Source: Saprospiraceae bacterium
Lineage (GTDB): Bacteria > Bacteroidota > Bacteroidia > Chitinophagales > Saprospiraceae
Direction: 5' to 3'
NCBI GenBank assembly: GCA_016714985.1
Contig: JADKBS010000003.1
Span: 434,001 to 498,000, forward strand
DNA: 64,000 nucleotides
A program made the translations under genes and the position numbers. A model generated the notes under the pieces. The model had not been told where the DNA came from. It saw nothing but the letters and a program-made list of their open reading frames with translations, and did not search any database. How positions within the stretch are numbered: position 1 is the first letter of the stretch; each line of letters starts with the position of its first letter. Positions 53,166-61,360 of this stretch are shown here, in pieces.

Positions 53166-53819
53166 ATGAAAATCAAAAATCTTGGCTTGTTGCTTATCAC
53201 CCTGCTGTTTTGTGGCGCTGTGTCTGCCCAGCGGACGGTGCGTGACAGCAACCTCGTGCAGTTCAGCGGCATGGTGCTCGATGGTACGACCTCCGAGCTG
53301 TTGCCCGTGCCGTTCACCAATATCGCCGTGAAGGGCAAGGCACGGGGCACCTATACCGACTTCAATGGCTTTTTTTCCATCGTGGTGGAAAAGGGCGACG
53401 TGATGGAGTTCACCGCCGTGGGCTACAAGACCGTGGAATTCCAGATACCCAAAGACCTGAAGGACAGCCGATACTCCCTCGTACAGTTGATGTCGCAGGA
53501 TGCCATCAACCTACCGGAAACGGTCGTGTTCCCCTGGCCGAGCCGGGAGCATTTCAAGCTGGAATTCCTCGCCATGGACGTGACCTCCGAAATGGAGGAG
53601 CGGGCGCTCAAGAACGTGGCCAGTGAGGCCATGGAAAAAATGCGCTACTCCGTACCCTCCGTAGGCGCCGAGCATGCCAACTACTACCTGCGCCAGCAGG
53701 CCCGCAGCTACTACCACATCGGCCAGATACCCCCGATGAACATCTACAACCCCGTGGCCTGGAAGCAGTTTTTTGATGCTTGGAAGAATGGGGATTTTAA
53801 AAGGAAGGATAGGAAGTGA
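53166..53819 (+). CDS. Secreted protein with carboxypeptidase-like regulatory domain
   Basis: 217 aa from ATG 53166. Signal peptide MKIKNLGLLLITLLFCGAVS then AQR. Residues ~30-110 form a CarboxypepD_reg-like beta-sandwich (FSGMVLDGTTSELLPVPFTN, GTYTDFNGFFSIVVEKGDVM), as in receptors and other Bacteroidota envelope proteins; the C-terminal part (ISSUED from LPETVVFPWPSREHFKLEFL on) is conserved in small proteins of this type, role unknown. Its promoter lies in the head of the divergent serine hydrolase gene region. Confidence 0.8.
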   Translation: MKIKNLGLLLITLLFCGAVSAQRTVRDSNLVQFSGMVLDGTTSELLPVPFTNIAVKGKARGTYTDFNGFFSIVVEKGDVMEFTAVGYKTVEFQIPKDLKDSRYSLVQLMSQDAINLPETVVFPWPSREHFKLEFLAMDVTSEMEERALKNVASEAMEKMRYSVPSVGAEHANYYLRQQARSYYHIGQIPPMNIYNPVAWKQFFDAWKNGDFKRKDRK

Positions 53820-53837
53820 GCATTGATCAAATGCGTT

Positions 53838-53889
53838 TGAAAATTGAAAAGCCTTTTTGACCGCGGTCAAAAAGGCTTTTCAATTTTCA
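53838..53889. terminator. Perfect 52-bp palindrome, bidirectional terminator
   Basis: TGAAAATTGAAAAGCCTTTT... is perfectly self-complementary about the centre CCG|CGG (53863/53864) with no unpaired loop. T-runs on both arms suit termination of both convergent genes. The TGA stop of the minus-strand gene (53887-53889) is part of it. Confidence 0.9.
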
Positions 53890-55296
53890 CCTCACCTCCC
53901 CCACCTTCTCCAACAGCCACTGCTTCAGCGTCAGCGATTTGCAGTTCTCGATCTCCTGCCGGGTCTTTTCGATGGCTTTTTTATCAAAAGGCGATAACAA
54001 GACGAGTTTGCGGGTGAAGCGCAGCATGTTGAGGTATTGCTGTTTCACTTCCTTGGAAATCAGGCGGTTGCGGCGCAGGAAAATGCGGTAGCTGTCAATC
54101 AGGGAGTCGAGGGCTTGGTCTTCGCCCTGCTCGAAGTAGGTGCGCAGGAGCAGCATACGGCTGCCAAGGGCGTAGGCGATGGTCTGGTACTCCACCTCCC
54201 GCAGCAGTTCAATGACCAGGTCGTACCGTTTCTGGTAGAAATAGACGTGGGCGAGGTTGTAGTTCAGGGCGTTCTCTTGGTTGGCCTTGGGCAGCCGCTG
54301 GGTATAGTCCTGGATGAACGCTTCGGCCCAGGCCAGTTCCCGAATGTGCAGCGCCACAGTGATGATGTTCTTGTAGTGGTGCGGGTTTAGCAGCCCGTTG
54401 TCAAAGATGATTTCACGGGCGAGGGCGATGCGGTAGAGGGCAAACAGTTCGCCGTAGTAATCCTCCCGACCGTGGTTGATTTTGGTGTCAATGCAGTAGT
54501 TCATGGCATGGATGAACAGCGTCTGCAACTCCTTGTGCTTGAAGCTGCCTGCCTGTGTTTCCAGCAGCGTTTTCATCTCCTGAAAAAAATGCGTCTCTTC
54601 GGGGCGGAGCATCATGCGGGCCACGAGGTACCAAGCCTTCACGGCTGGCTCTTTGAGGAAAACACTATTTTCCAAATACCCCATGAATTCGGGGTGGATG
54701 TTTACTGACGCCGTCTCCGACACCATCTTGCTATAGCCGAGCATGTCGGCGTAGTGCTCCAGTTTCTTCGCAAAATAATAGCAGTCAAGGTGGAAGTCAG
54801 CCCGCTCGATAGGCTCAAAGGCAGCCGTTTTGGGCGAAGTATGCTCCAAATGCTCGTGCCTTCGACGGTGCAGCATATAGGAGAGGTAGTGGAAATCGGC
54901 GTCCCGATGGCCCGCTTTTTCCTGCAACAGTTCCGCTTGCCGCATCACCCCATCAAAATGCTTTTCGAGGTCGGTACTGGCAAGGGCATGGAGCAAGAAT
55001 ACTTGGCCTGTGGCAGGATTGGAGGCGTACTGGTTGTAAGCGGTGAAATCCATTGCCAACCGCAGCAGGTCGGAGCAATGGCGGCGGAAGCGCACGTCGT
55101 CGTAGGGCGTACCGGGGTAGAGGAGCGGCCAAACTTCCTCCTTCTCCTTGTCCATCCCACCCTCTTCCAGCTGTTCGTACAGGCGCAACAGTTCCTCCCG
55201 CTCGTTGAAAAAGGGCGAGGCGAGGTACTTCCTGAACTGCGCCACGTCATATCGGGAGAAGGTGCGCAGGAAAGCGGCAAGTTTTGAGTTGAGCAT
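53887..55296 (-). CDS. Conserved helical protein of unknown function
   Basis: 469 aa, no signal peptide, almost wholly alpha-helical with helix pairs such as LNYNLAHVYFYQKRYDLVIE that look like TPR-type repeats. The opening LAAFLRTFSRYDVAQFRKYL is a pattern I associate with a Saprospiraceae-type conserved hypothetical family; not otherwise recognised. Cytosolic by inference. Stop codon lies in the perfect palindrome; start at 55296 is the first ATG after a long AT-rich gap. Confidence 0.7.
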   Translation of the reverse strand: MLNSKLAAFLRTFSRYDVAQFRKYLASPFFNEREELLRLYEQLEEGGMDKEKEEVWPLLYPGTPYDDVRFRRHCSDLLRLAMDFTAYNQYASNPATGQVFLLHALASTDLEKHFDGVMRQAELLQEKAGHRDADFHYLSYMLHRRRHEHLEHTSPKTAAFEPIERADFHLDCYYFAKKLEHYADMLGYSKMVSETASVNIHPEFMGYLENSVFLKEPAVKAWYLVARMMLRPEETHFFQEMKTLLETQAGSFKHKELQTLFIHAMNYCIDTKINHGREDYYGELFALYRIALAREIIFDNGLLNPHHYKNIITVALHIRELAWAEAFIQDYTQRLPKANQENALNYNLAHVYFYQKRYDLVIELLREVEYQTIAYALGSRMLLLRTYFEQGEDQALDSLIDSYRIFLRRNRLISKEVKQQYLNMLRFTRKLVLLSPFDKKAIEKTRQEIENCKSLTLKQWLLEKVGEVR

Positions 55297-55399
55297 GGCA
55301 GTCGGTGGTGGCAGGCTTTACCAAGTTGGGCAAAGCTAAGGAATCAAATCGGGAAACCTTACACCATAACACCCCCGAACCCTATCAAAACGAAAACCG

Positions 55400-55430
55400 A
55401 CCCTCTCATTTTGAGAGGGTTTTTGTTTTT
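55400..55430 (+). terminator. Hairpin with T-run, oddly placed
   Basis: ACCCTCTCA-TTT-TGAGAGGGT then TTTTTGTTTTT. It is oriented to stop plus-strand transcription, but the gene to its left is on the minus strand, so no coding transcript should reach it. It may end an antisense or small RNA started in the 5' region of the gene at 55296. The 602-bp gap 55297-55898 also holds the small frame at 55600 and element copy 4. Confidence 0.6.
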
Positions 55431-55599
55431 GATAAATTTAGTCAAAAAAAAATATAAGTCACAAGTTGTTGATTGTCAATTTTTTATAAAAAAAATGGAA
55501 AAAATGTTTTGAGCCGGAATGGCGTTTGGCATATAGGGTTTTGTAACCGCAAACGAGCGGGACAACAGCGAAATAAGAAACTACACAAATCAGCCCAAA

Positions 55600-55686
55600 A
55601 TGACAGTTGCTATTTTTTTTCTGACCATGTTTCTTGCTTTCCTCTTCCTCACGGTCATCGAGGCCACGGACGAGCAGAAAGCCTGA
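55600..55686 (+). CDS. Possible 28-aa single-helix membrane protein
   Basis: MTVAIFFLTMFLAFLFLTVI followed by EATDEQKA and a stop: one membrane helix with a short acidic tail, size of KdpF-like or other micro-membrane proteins. Too short for firm proof, but composition is unlike random sequence here (Phe/Leu run then charged end). Followed 61 bases later by element copy 4. Confidence 0.4.
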   Translation: MTVAIFFLTMFLAFLFLTVIEATDEQKA

Positions 55687-55747
55687 AACAAGCACTGGCC
55701 ACCAGCGATGCAGGCCATTCCAAAAACAAATTTTTAATCCACTGTCT

Positions 55748-55876
55748 GTAACCATTTAGGAGGGTGCGGGAGGAAAAGGAAAAAATGAAATTTTTTCCAT
55801 TTCCTCCCGCACATGGGGTGTTTTTGGGGAAAAATTGAAAATTTTTCCCCAAAAACACCTACTACTGAATGGTTGC
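55748..55876 (+). repeat. Double-hairpin TIR element, copy 4
   Basis: 129 bp; ends GTAACCATTTAGGAGGGTG and, inverted, GCAACCATTCAGTAGTAGG. Hairpin 1 has a GCGGGAGG / CCTCCCGC base (copies 1-3 have GTGGGAGG / CCTCCCAC): a compensatory pair change. Hairpin 2: GGGTGTTTTTGGGGAAAAAT / complement. Ends 22 bases before the sigma factor start. Confidence 0.85.
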
Positions 55877-55898
55877 CACTATCCTAAAAATTCTGATT

Positions 55899-56426
55899 AT
55901 GACAGCCATCGAATTTAATTGCCACTTTAGCAGCCTTCAGAAAAAACTGCTGCCCTTTGCTTACAAACTGACCAACAACCTCGAAGACGCCAAGGACCTC
56001 ATTCAAGAAACCGCCCTGCGTGCCTTCAACAACAAGGACAAGTTTGAAACAGGCACCAACTTCCGTGCATGGGTGACCACCATCATGCGCAACACGTTCA
56101 TCAATATCTACCGCAAAAAGAAGAACCGGGCCACTTCCTCTGAGCCAACGGACAGCTACATCTTCGTCAACGAAAACCACGCCGTGGACAACAGCGCCCA
56201 CTCCAATATGATGATGATCGAGCTTGATGGCATCATGCGCACCCTCGACACCATCTACCGCAAGCCGTTCCAACTGTTCTTCGAAGGCTATAAGTACGAG
56301 GAAATCGCCGAGGACATGAACCTGCCCATCGGCACGGTGAAGAGCCGCATCTTCTTCGCCCGCCAGAAGTTGATGCAGACCATCAATTTAAGCTATGCCT
56401 ACGACACGACGGCGGTGCTGAACTGA
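55899..56426 (+). CDS. ECF-type RNA polymerase sigma factor
   Basis: 175 aa from ATG 55899 (MTAIEFNCHFSSLQ); the frame also opens at 55869 inside the repeat, less likely. Region 2 with LTNNLEDAKDLIQETALRAF and FRAWVTTIMRNTFINIYRK; region 4 with YKYEEIAEDMNLPIGTVKSR IFFARQKL split over the helix-turn-helix. Of the RpoE/SigW group without a neighbouring anti-sigma gene, but a sensor kinase follows. Its stop directly meets the TTGATAAGG array. Confidence 0.9.
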   Translation: MTAIEFNCHFSSLQKKLLPFAYKLTNNLEDAKDLIQETALRAFNNKDKFETGTNFRAWVTTIMRNTFINIYRKKKNRATSSEPTDSYIFVNENHAVDNSAHSNMMMIELDGIMRTLDTIYRKPFQLFFEGYKYEEIAEDMNLPIGTVKSRIFFARQKLMQTINLSYAYDTTAVLN

Positions 56427-56427
56427 T

Positions 56428-56518
56428 GGTTGATAAGGGTTTATGGTTGATACAGGTTGATAAGACCCAGCTATATCAACCTCATCAACCCTTATCAACT
56501 TCATAAACCCCATCAACC
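56428..56518. repeat. TTGATAAGG inverted array, copy C
   Basis: GGTTGATAAGGGTTTATGGT ... and complementary right half (ATCAACCTCATCAACCCTTA...), one base after the sigma factor stop. Same construction as copies A and B. The 417-bp gap 56427-56843 otherwise carries the inverted repeat at 56696 and the kinase promoter region. Confidence 0.75.
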
Positions 56519-56695
56519 AAAAAGCAAAACCGACAATTGCGGGGGCACTCACCCAACTCCAAACCGAGTATTTCGAAAAAACCTCAAGAACCTGGTCTCC
56601 CCCCGCCAGGCCCCAAAGGCCAAACTTCTAATTTGCTGGTAAAATATATCCATCAGCTGACACAAGTGAAATTGAATAAATAAGTTAGACTGAAT

Positions 56696-56734
56696 GGATT
56701 TGCAAAAACTTGTCAATCAATGCCTTGCAAATCC
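56696..56734. promoter_or_regulatory. Inverted repeat upstream of the histidine kinase
   Basis: GGATTTGCAA at 56696-56705 and TTGCAAATCC at 56725-56734, perfect 10-bp arms with a 19-base spacer, 110 bases before the kinase start. A TAAATTTG (-7-like) sequence follows near 56778. Possible regulator site. Confidence 0.4.
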
Positions 56735-56843
56735 GTCATTTATCATTCATTCTTCACGAAGCGATGTGCGGTGCAATAAATTTGGAATTCATTCATACAT
56801 TTGAAACGCCAAATCTGCACTTCACATCGCTTTTTTGTTTTGG

Positions 56844-58853
56844 ATGAAACAACGTTACAAAGCCGCAATCCATAATGATGACACCGCCAAGGCTCCTCCA
56901 AGCGTCAAGGGGAAAGGCTCGTTTCTACCCAAAGTACATGCTGCCCATCGGCGCTTTAAACGAAAATTGACCAATGGCCTCAAGCGGATTTCCACACTGG
57001 TGTTCAATAAAGACACGGACGCCATTCCCCAAAAATTCCAGCTCCGAACCAAAATCCGGGTGGTACTGCTCATCCTTTTTGCCGTTGTGACACTTATCGG
57101 GGTGCTGGCTGGCTACTTCGTTCAGCGCACCACCACCAACACCCTCCTGATGATGCGGGAGAACTATAATTCCATCAATTACACCAAGGAGATGTCTGAG
57201 GCCCTCAACGAAATGGTGATGGTCTTCGGATTGGAAAAGAGCACGCCCACCTTCCGTCGGCAAGAGCTTCGCAAGGCTGCCGCACAGTTCGAGCGGTATC
57301 ACAATTTGCAAATGGCCAAGGTAAAAGGCGAAGAAGAACGGGCACGTACAGAAGAGCTGAAGAATAGTTTCGTGATTTTCAAAGCCAACCTCATGCAAAT
57401 GGCCGATGCCAACGAGGTCTCCGTAAACCTCTACATGCAGAAGCAGTACATTGATGAATTGCTCGAATCAGTGTTTGCATTGAACGAAAAAATGATGAAG
57501 GCACGGGAGGAAGAGGCAAGGCAGATTGCCAACAATTCGTCGCTTACCATGATAATATTAGGGGCGGTGTTCTTCATTTTTGCAATCATTGCCCTGTTCT
57601 ACTTCCCCAGCTATGTGGCCGACCCCATCCAATCCATGACGGAAAGCATCCGGCAGATTGCCCGCAAGAACTACAACGAGCGCATCGTCGTCGAGTCCAA
57701 CGACGAAATTGGCGAGATGGCCAAGTCGTTCAACCTGATGGCCGAGAAACTGGAGGAGTACGAGAGCATCAACATGTCGCAGGTGCTGAGTGAGAAGAAG
57801 CGTACGGAGACCATCGTCAGTCGCATGAACGAAACCATCATCGGCCTTGATGACCATAAGAACATCCTTTTTGCCAACCCACCCGCCCTCGAACTGCTTG
57901 GCTTGCCTGAAGACGAGTTTGTTGGCCAAAATGCCAAGCAACTTTCCAAGCAATACCCCTTGCTTCAAAACCTGCTGAAAGAAGTATTGAACAATGAGGT
58001 GAAGGCCAACTGTACTTTCCCGGCCATCAGTGTTGACAAGGACGGCAAGCGGCAATATTTCAACAAAGACGTGCTCCGCATCGAAAGCCCCTCCGATGAC
58101 CTGGACGCCCCCACGAGCGTTGGCTATATCATCATCCTGAAAAACGTGACGGAACTCAAGGAGCAGGACCTTGCCAAGACCAATTTCATGGCCACGCTTT
58201 CCCACGAACTCAAGACACCCATCGCCGCCATTGACATGAGCGTGAAACTGCTGGAAGACGAGCGCATCGGCCAGCTCAACAGTGAGCAATGGGACCTTAC
58301 GGGCACCATCCGCCTGAACTCTTCCCGCATCCTTCGCATGGTGAACGAGATATTGGACATCAGCCGCATCGAAACCGGGCAACTCCAGCTTGACCCCGAA
58401 AAGGTGATGCCCGACGCCATCGTGGTCCGCTCACTGGACAATGTGAAGACCTTCATTGCGGATAAAAACGTGGGTGTTATCCAGCACATCGCCCCCGATC
58501 TGCCTGTCCTGCACGTTGACATTCATAAAACGACCGCTGTTTTGGTAAACCTCCTCACCAACGCAGTCCGCTATTCGCCTGAAAACGGCACCATCGAAAT
58601 AGCAGTGGAGCAACAGAACGGTTCTGTCAACTTCTCCGTAACGGACAGTGGCCCCGGCATCAGCGAAGAGGAGCAGCGCAAGCTCTTTCAACCCTACCGC
58701 CGGGCGGCTGGCGACAAGACGAAGGGAACAGGATTGGGGCTAGCCATCTCCAAGGAATTCGTTGAAGCGCAGGGCGGTCGAATCTGGGTGAAAAGCCAAC
58801 CCGGAGCAGGCAGCACTTTTGGTTTTTCCTTGCCGTTGGCAACAAATTCGTAA
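56844..58853 (+). CDS. Sensor histidine kinase (HAMP-PAS-HisKA-HATPase)
   Basis: 669 aa from ATG 56844. Two membrane helices (VVLLILFAVVTLIGVLAGYF ~75-95 and LTMIILGAVFFIFAIIALFY ~235-255) enclose a helical periplasmic sensor; then HAMP (YVADPIQSMTESIRQIARKN), PAS (VSRMNETIIGLDDHKNILFA), HisKA with phospho-His in ATLSHELKTPIAAIDMS, N box LLTNAVRYSPENG, G boxes DSGPGISEEE and GTGLGLAISKEF. The PhoR/NtrY-like order is usual for envelope-stress kinases. No response regulator gene is adjacent. Confidence 0.92.
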   Translation: MKQRYKAAIHNDDTAKAPPSVKGKGSFLPKVHAAHRRFKRKLTNGLKRISTLVFNKDTDAIPQKFQLRTKIRVVLLILFAVVTLIGVLAGYFVQRTTTNTLLMMRENYNSINYTKEMSEALNEMVMVFGLEKSTPTFRRQELRKAAAQFERYHNLQMAKVKGEEERARTEELKNSFVIFKANLMQMADANEVSVNLYMQKQYIDELLESVFALNEKMMKAREEEARQIANNSSLTMIILGAVFFIFAIIALFYFPSYVADPIQSMTESIRQIARKNYNERIVVESNDEIGEMAKSFNLMAEKLEEYESINMSQVLSEKKRTETIVSRMNETIIGLDDHKNILFANPPALELLGLPEDEFVGQNAKQLSKQYPLLQNLLKEVLNNEVKANCTFPAISVDKDGKRQYFNKDVLRIESPSDDLDAPTSVGYIIILKNVTELKEQDLAKTNFMATLSHELKTPIAAIDMSVKLLEDERIGQLNSEQWDLTGTIRLNSSRILRMVNEILDISRIETGQLQLDPEKVMPDAIVVRSLDNVKTFIADKNVGVIQHIAPDLPVLHVDIHKTTAVLVNLLTNAVRYSPENGTIEIAVEQQNGSVNFSVTDSGPGISEEEQRKLFQPYRRAAGDKTKGTGLGLAISKEFVEAQGGRIWVKSQPGAGSTFGFSLPLATNS

Positions 58854-58935
58854 GCATTCTTCCCAACGCATTTTTTATCAGTCAGGAATCCCCCATGTTT
58901 GCACCCTTTTTCGCAAACAATAAAGCGCCGACTGC

Positions 58936-60111
58936 ATGTTTTCACACCTTGCCATTTTTCGCCAACACACAGCCAGCCGTGCCACAGCCCTGCTGTTCGG
59001 CTTTTTTGGCATCCTGTTCGGCACCTGGGCGGCGCTCATCCCATTCATCAAGACGAAGTTTGGATTGGACGAGGCACAGCTTGGACTCTTGCTCCTCTGC
59101 CTTCCGGCGGGCATCACCTTGATGAACCCGTTTTCTGTGCCCATCCTGCACAAACTGGGGCCCGTGCGCTCCACCGTCATCTCTTTGCCACTGGCGGCGA
59201 CGCTGTTCATTCTGCCATTTGCCATGCCAACGATATGGCTGGTGGGTGGCTCCCTTTTCTTGGCTGGTTCCCTTTTTTCGATAGTGAACATGAGCATGAA
59301 CACCTGTGCTTCGCAAATCGAGCAGCAGGAAGGGCTGCGCATCATGTCCACTTGCCACGGGCTGTGGAGCACAGGGGCCATGCTCGGCTCCGCCATTGCG
59401 GGCATGGCCACGGGGTGGGGCCTTCCTCCCGTGGCCTATGTTGCAGCCATTGCCGTGGTGGAAATATTGGCCATGCTTGTTTTTAAATCAGGGCTTAAGA
59501 GCGTGCCCGACGAACCGCACCACGGTAGCCAAAGCGACAACGGAAAGCCGCCAAGCGGCTTCATCCTGCCGAACCGAGCGCTTTGGGTACTGGTCGCCAT
59601 CAGCCTTTGCACCAACCTGACCGAAGGCACCATGGCCGATTGGTCAGCGGTCTATCTTCGGGAGGTGGTGGGTGCCCAGGAGGCAATGGCGGGTTGGGGT
59701 TTTGCGGCTTATGCCTTCTTCATGGCAGGTGGGCGCTTCCTCGGCGATGCGCTGATAGCGCACTTTGGCAGTCGGCCCGTGCTTAGGATCGGGGGCATCG
59801 TGGCAGCGGCTGGGCTGTTGGTCGCCGTTTTCCTTCAAACCTTTCCTGCGGCGGTGCTGGCTGGCTTCGCAATGGTGGGGGCGGGCGTTTCCCTCGGTGC
59901 GCCCATCCTATATGCGGCAGCGGCCAAAGTGCCCGGCATGGCCAAGGGGGCCGGACTCGCCACTATGAACACCTTCGCCATGATTGGCTTCTTGGGCGGC
60001 CCTGCCTTCATCGGATTTTTGGCAAAAGGGTTCGGCTTGCCAGTGGCCTTTGCTTTGGTGGCGGCTTTTGCCCTGTTCTGGGCTTGGCGAGCGGGGAAGA
60101 TGGAGCGGTAG
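58936..60111 (+). CDS. MFS transporter
   Basis: 391 aa, 12 predicted membrane helices in two halves joined by a hydrophilic loop (residues ~190-215, DEPHHGSQSDNGKPPSGF). N-terminal half TALLFGFFGILFGTWAALIP and the A-loop-like VPILHKLGPVRSTV fit major facilitator sugar or drug transporters of the YbjJ/FucP-like group; substrate unknown. Followed by lptC, 73 bases later, with its own promoter. Confidence 0.85.
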   Translation: MFSHLAIFRQHTASRATALLFGFFGILFGTWAALIPFIKTKFGLDEAQLGLLLLCLPAGITLMNPFSVPILHKLGPVRSTVISLPLAATLFILPFAMPTIWLVGGSLFLAGSLFSIVNMSMNTCASQIEQQEGLRIMSTCHGLWSTGAMLGSAIAGMATGWGLPPVAYVAAIAVVEILAMLVFKSGLKSVPDEPHHGSQSDNGKPPSGFILPNRALWVLVAISLCTNLTEGTMADWSAVYLREVVGAQEAMAGWGFAAYAFFMAGGRFLGDALIAHFGSRPVLRIGGIVAAAGLLVAVFLQTFPAAVLAGFAMVGAGVSLGAPILYAAAAKVPGMAKGAGLATMNTFAMIGFLGGPAFIGFLAKGFGLPVAFALVAAFALFWAWRAGKMER

Positions 60112-60114
60112 AAA

Positions 60115-60148
60115 TTTGCCCAAAACGCTGCCTCCTAACGTATCTTTG
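60115..60148 (+). promoter_or_regulatory. Promoter of lptC
   Basis: TTTG at 60115-60118 and TATCTTTG at 60141-60148, 22-base spacer, 36 bases before the ATG at 60185. Confidence 0.5.
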
Positions 60149-60184
60149 TCTGTCTTTTGTCCAATACGCAATCCCGATTTGAAG

Positions 60185-60796
60185 ATGCAAGCAAACAATC
60201 AACAAGCTATTTCATGGCTACTGCTCCTCCGTAGGTGCGTCCCTTTTTCCTTTTTACTTTGTGCTTTTTCCTTGTTTACCTCCTGTGAGAACGACATCAA
60301 CGAGGTCAACCGCCTCTTCTCCAACGAAGAAACCCTCGTGGAAACCGCCACGGGCGTCGAACTGCTGTACAGTGACTCGGCCATCCTGAAACTCCGAATC
60401 GTTGCGCCCAAACTGCTCCGGCACCTGGACAAAAAGGATCCCTACCAAGAATTCCCCGACGGCCTCTCGGTCGAGTTTTTCGGGCCTGACGGCCAAACCG
60501 TCACGGGCCGAATGACCGCCAAGTACGCCGAGCGCTACGACAACAACGGCAAGTTCATCGTGCAGGACAGCGTGGTGTGGACGGGCAGCGCCGGGGAGCG
60601 CCTCGAAACGGAGGAACTGACCTGGGAAGAGGAAAAAGACCGGGTACACACCACCAAGTTCGTCATCGTGCGCCGCCCCGATGAAATCATCTACGGCCAC
60701 GGCTTTGAGTCCAACCAGAAGTTCACGCAGTGGAAAATCCGGGCCATCGAAGGGCGGATAAAGGCGGGGGATATGACGAGGGAGCTAAGGAATTGA
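60185..60796 (+). CDS. lptC: LPS export protein LptC (lipoprotein type)
   Basis: 203 aa from ATG 60185. Signal with lipobox (FLLCAFSLFTSCEND); the mature part is a single LptC-type beta-jellyroll: VETATGVELLYSDSAILKLR, FPDGLSVEFFGPDGQTVTGR, MTAKYAERYDNNGKFIVQDS. LptC bridges the LptFGB transporter and LptA in LPS export; Bacteroidota versions are often lipoproteins. The stop TGA (60794-60796) is shared with the first base of the inverted-repeat element. Confidence 0.85.
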   Translation: MQANNQQAISWLLLLRRCVPFSFLLCAFSLFTSCENDINEVNRLFSNEETLVETATGVELLYSDSAILKLRIVAPKLLRHLDKKDPYQEFPDGLSVEFFGPDGQTVTGRMTAKYAERYDNNGKFIVQDSVVWTGSAGERLETEELTWEEEKDRVHTTKFVIVRRPDEIIYGHGFESNQKFTQWKIRAIEGRIKAGDMTRELRN

Positions 60797-61360
60797 GTTG
60801 GCAGTTCGACAGTTCGGCAGTTGGCAGTCAGTTAGCAGTTGTTTAGCTGGGGCTGCGTTGGCGCATATTGCTATGAAAACTTTTCTGGGTGTTCTATCAT
60901 AGAATGTAGCATCCTGCCAACTTCTTCCGACTCAGAAATCCAAAAGTCATATTTCTGCTTTGTTATGTACTTGCACGTTAGTGCAAAGTCACTCCAAACT
61001 TGGGTTTCTGTGTTTTCACTATCGGCTTCAGTAAGTTTGCTCGAAAAGTGTTTTGGATATTTTTTCTTTCTATATGCCTCGCCAATACAGCTACAAACTG
61101 AGCGGGAAGAACTTCTAATCTGGTCAGTTAGCGAGTATTTTTCTTCTGGTGGAAACTGTTTGCTCTCCTGAAAAATATCCATTGCCAGCTTGAATGCCTA
61201 ACGATAAACAGTAAGGTCTCTAAATGTTCCCATAGTATTGCTTTTGTTGAGTTAATATAAGCTTCATCCTTTTCAGATGGCTGTAAATGTCGAATTTTTC
61301 CACCACACTGCTAAACAACTGCTAACTGACTGCCCACTGCCCACTGTCGAACTGCCAACT
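60796..61360. mobile_element. Convergent-junction inverted-repeat element carrying a four-helix-bundle gene
   Basis: Arms 60796-60847 and 61310-61360 are inverted copies of ~51 bp (AGTTGGCAGTTCGACAGT ... AGTTAGCAGTTGTTTAGC), about 92% alike with one indel. Between them lies a gene of the S23/23S-rRNA intervening-sequence protein family. The element runs exactly from the stop of lptC to the stop of the convergent aldehyde dehydrogenase gene; both stop codons overlap its tips. Built like intervening sequences of 23S rRNA (ORF within a long stem) but located between protein genes. Confidence 0.8.
60871..61233 (-). pseudogene. Four-helix-bundle (S23/IVS-type) protein, interrupted by an amber codon
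   Basis: From ATG 61233 the frame reads MGTFRDLTVYR, then TAG at 61198-61200, then AFKLAMDIFQESKQFPPEEK and on to a stop at 60871: together a full 120-codon four-helix-bundle protein, family TIGR02436. Core motifs YSLTDQIRSSSRSVCSCIGE and LTEADSENTETQVWSDFALT are present. The residue at the amber position is usually Lys or Gln in such proteins, one base from TAG. Possible restart at ATG 61182 would lack the first helix. Family members are found in 23S rRNA intervening sequences and as Avd proteins in retroelements. Confidence 0.85.

Noticed and set aside
60796..61360. Diversity-generating retroelement, because Avd proteins share the four-helix fold
   Set aside because: No reverse transcriptase, template repeat or variable repeat is present.
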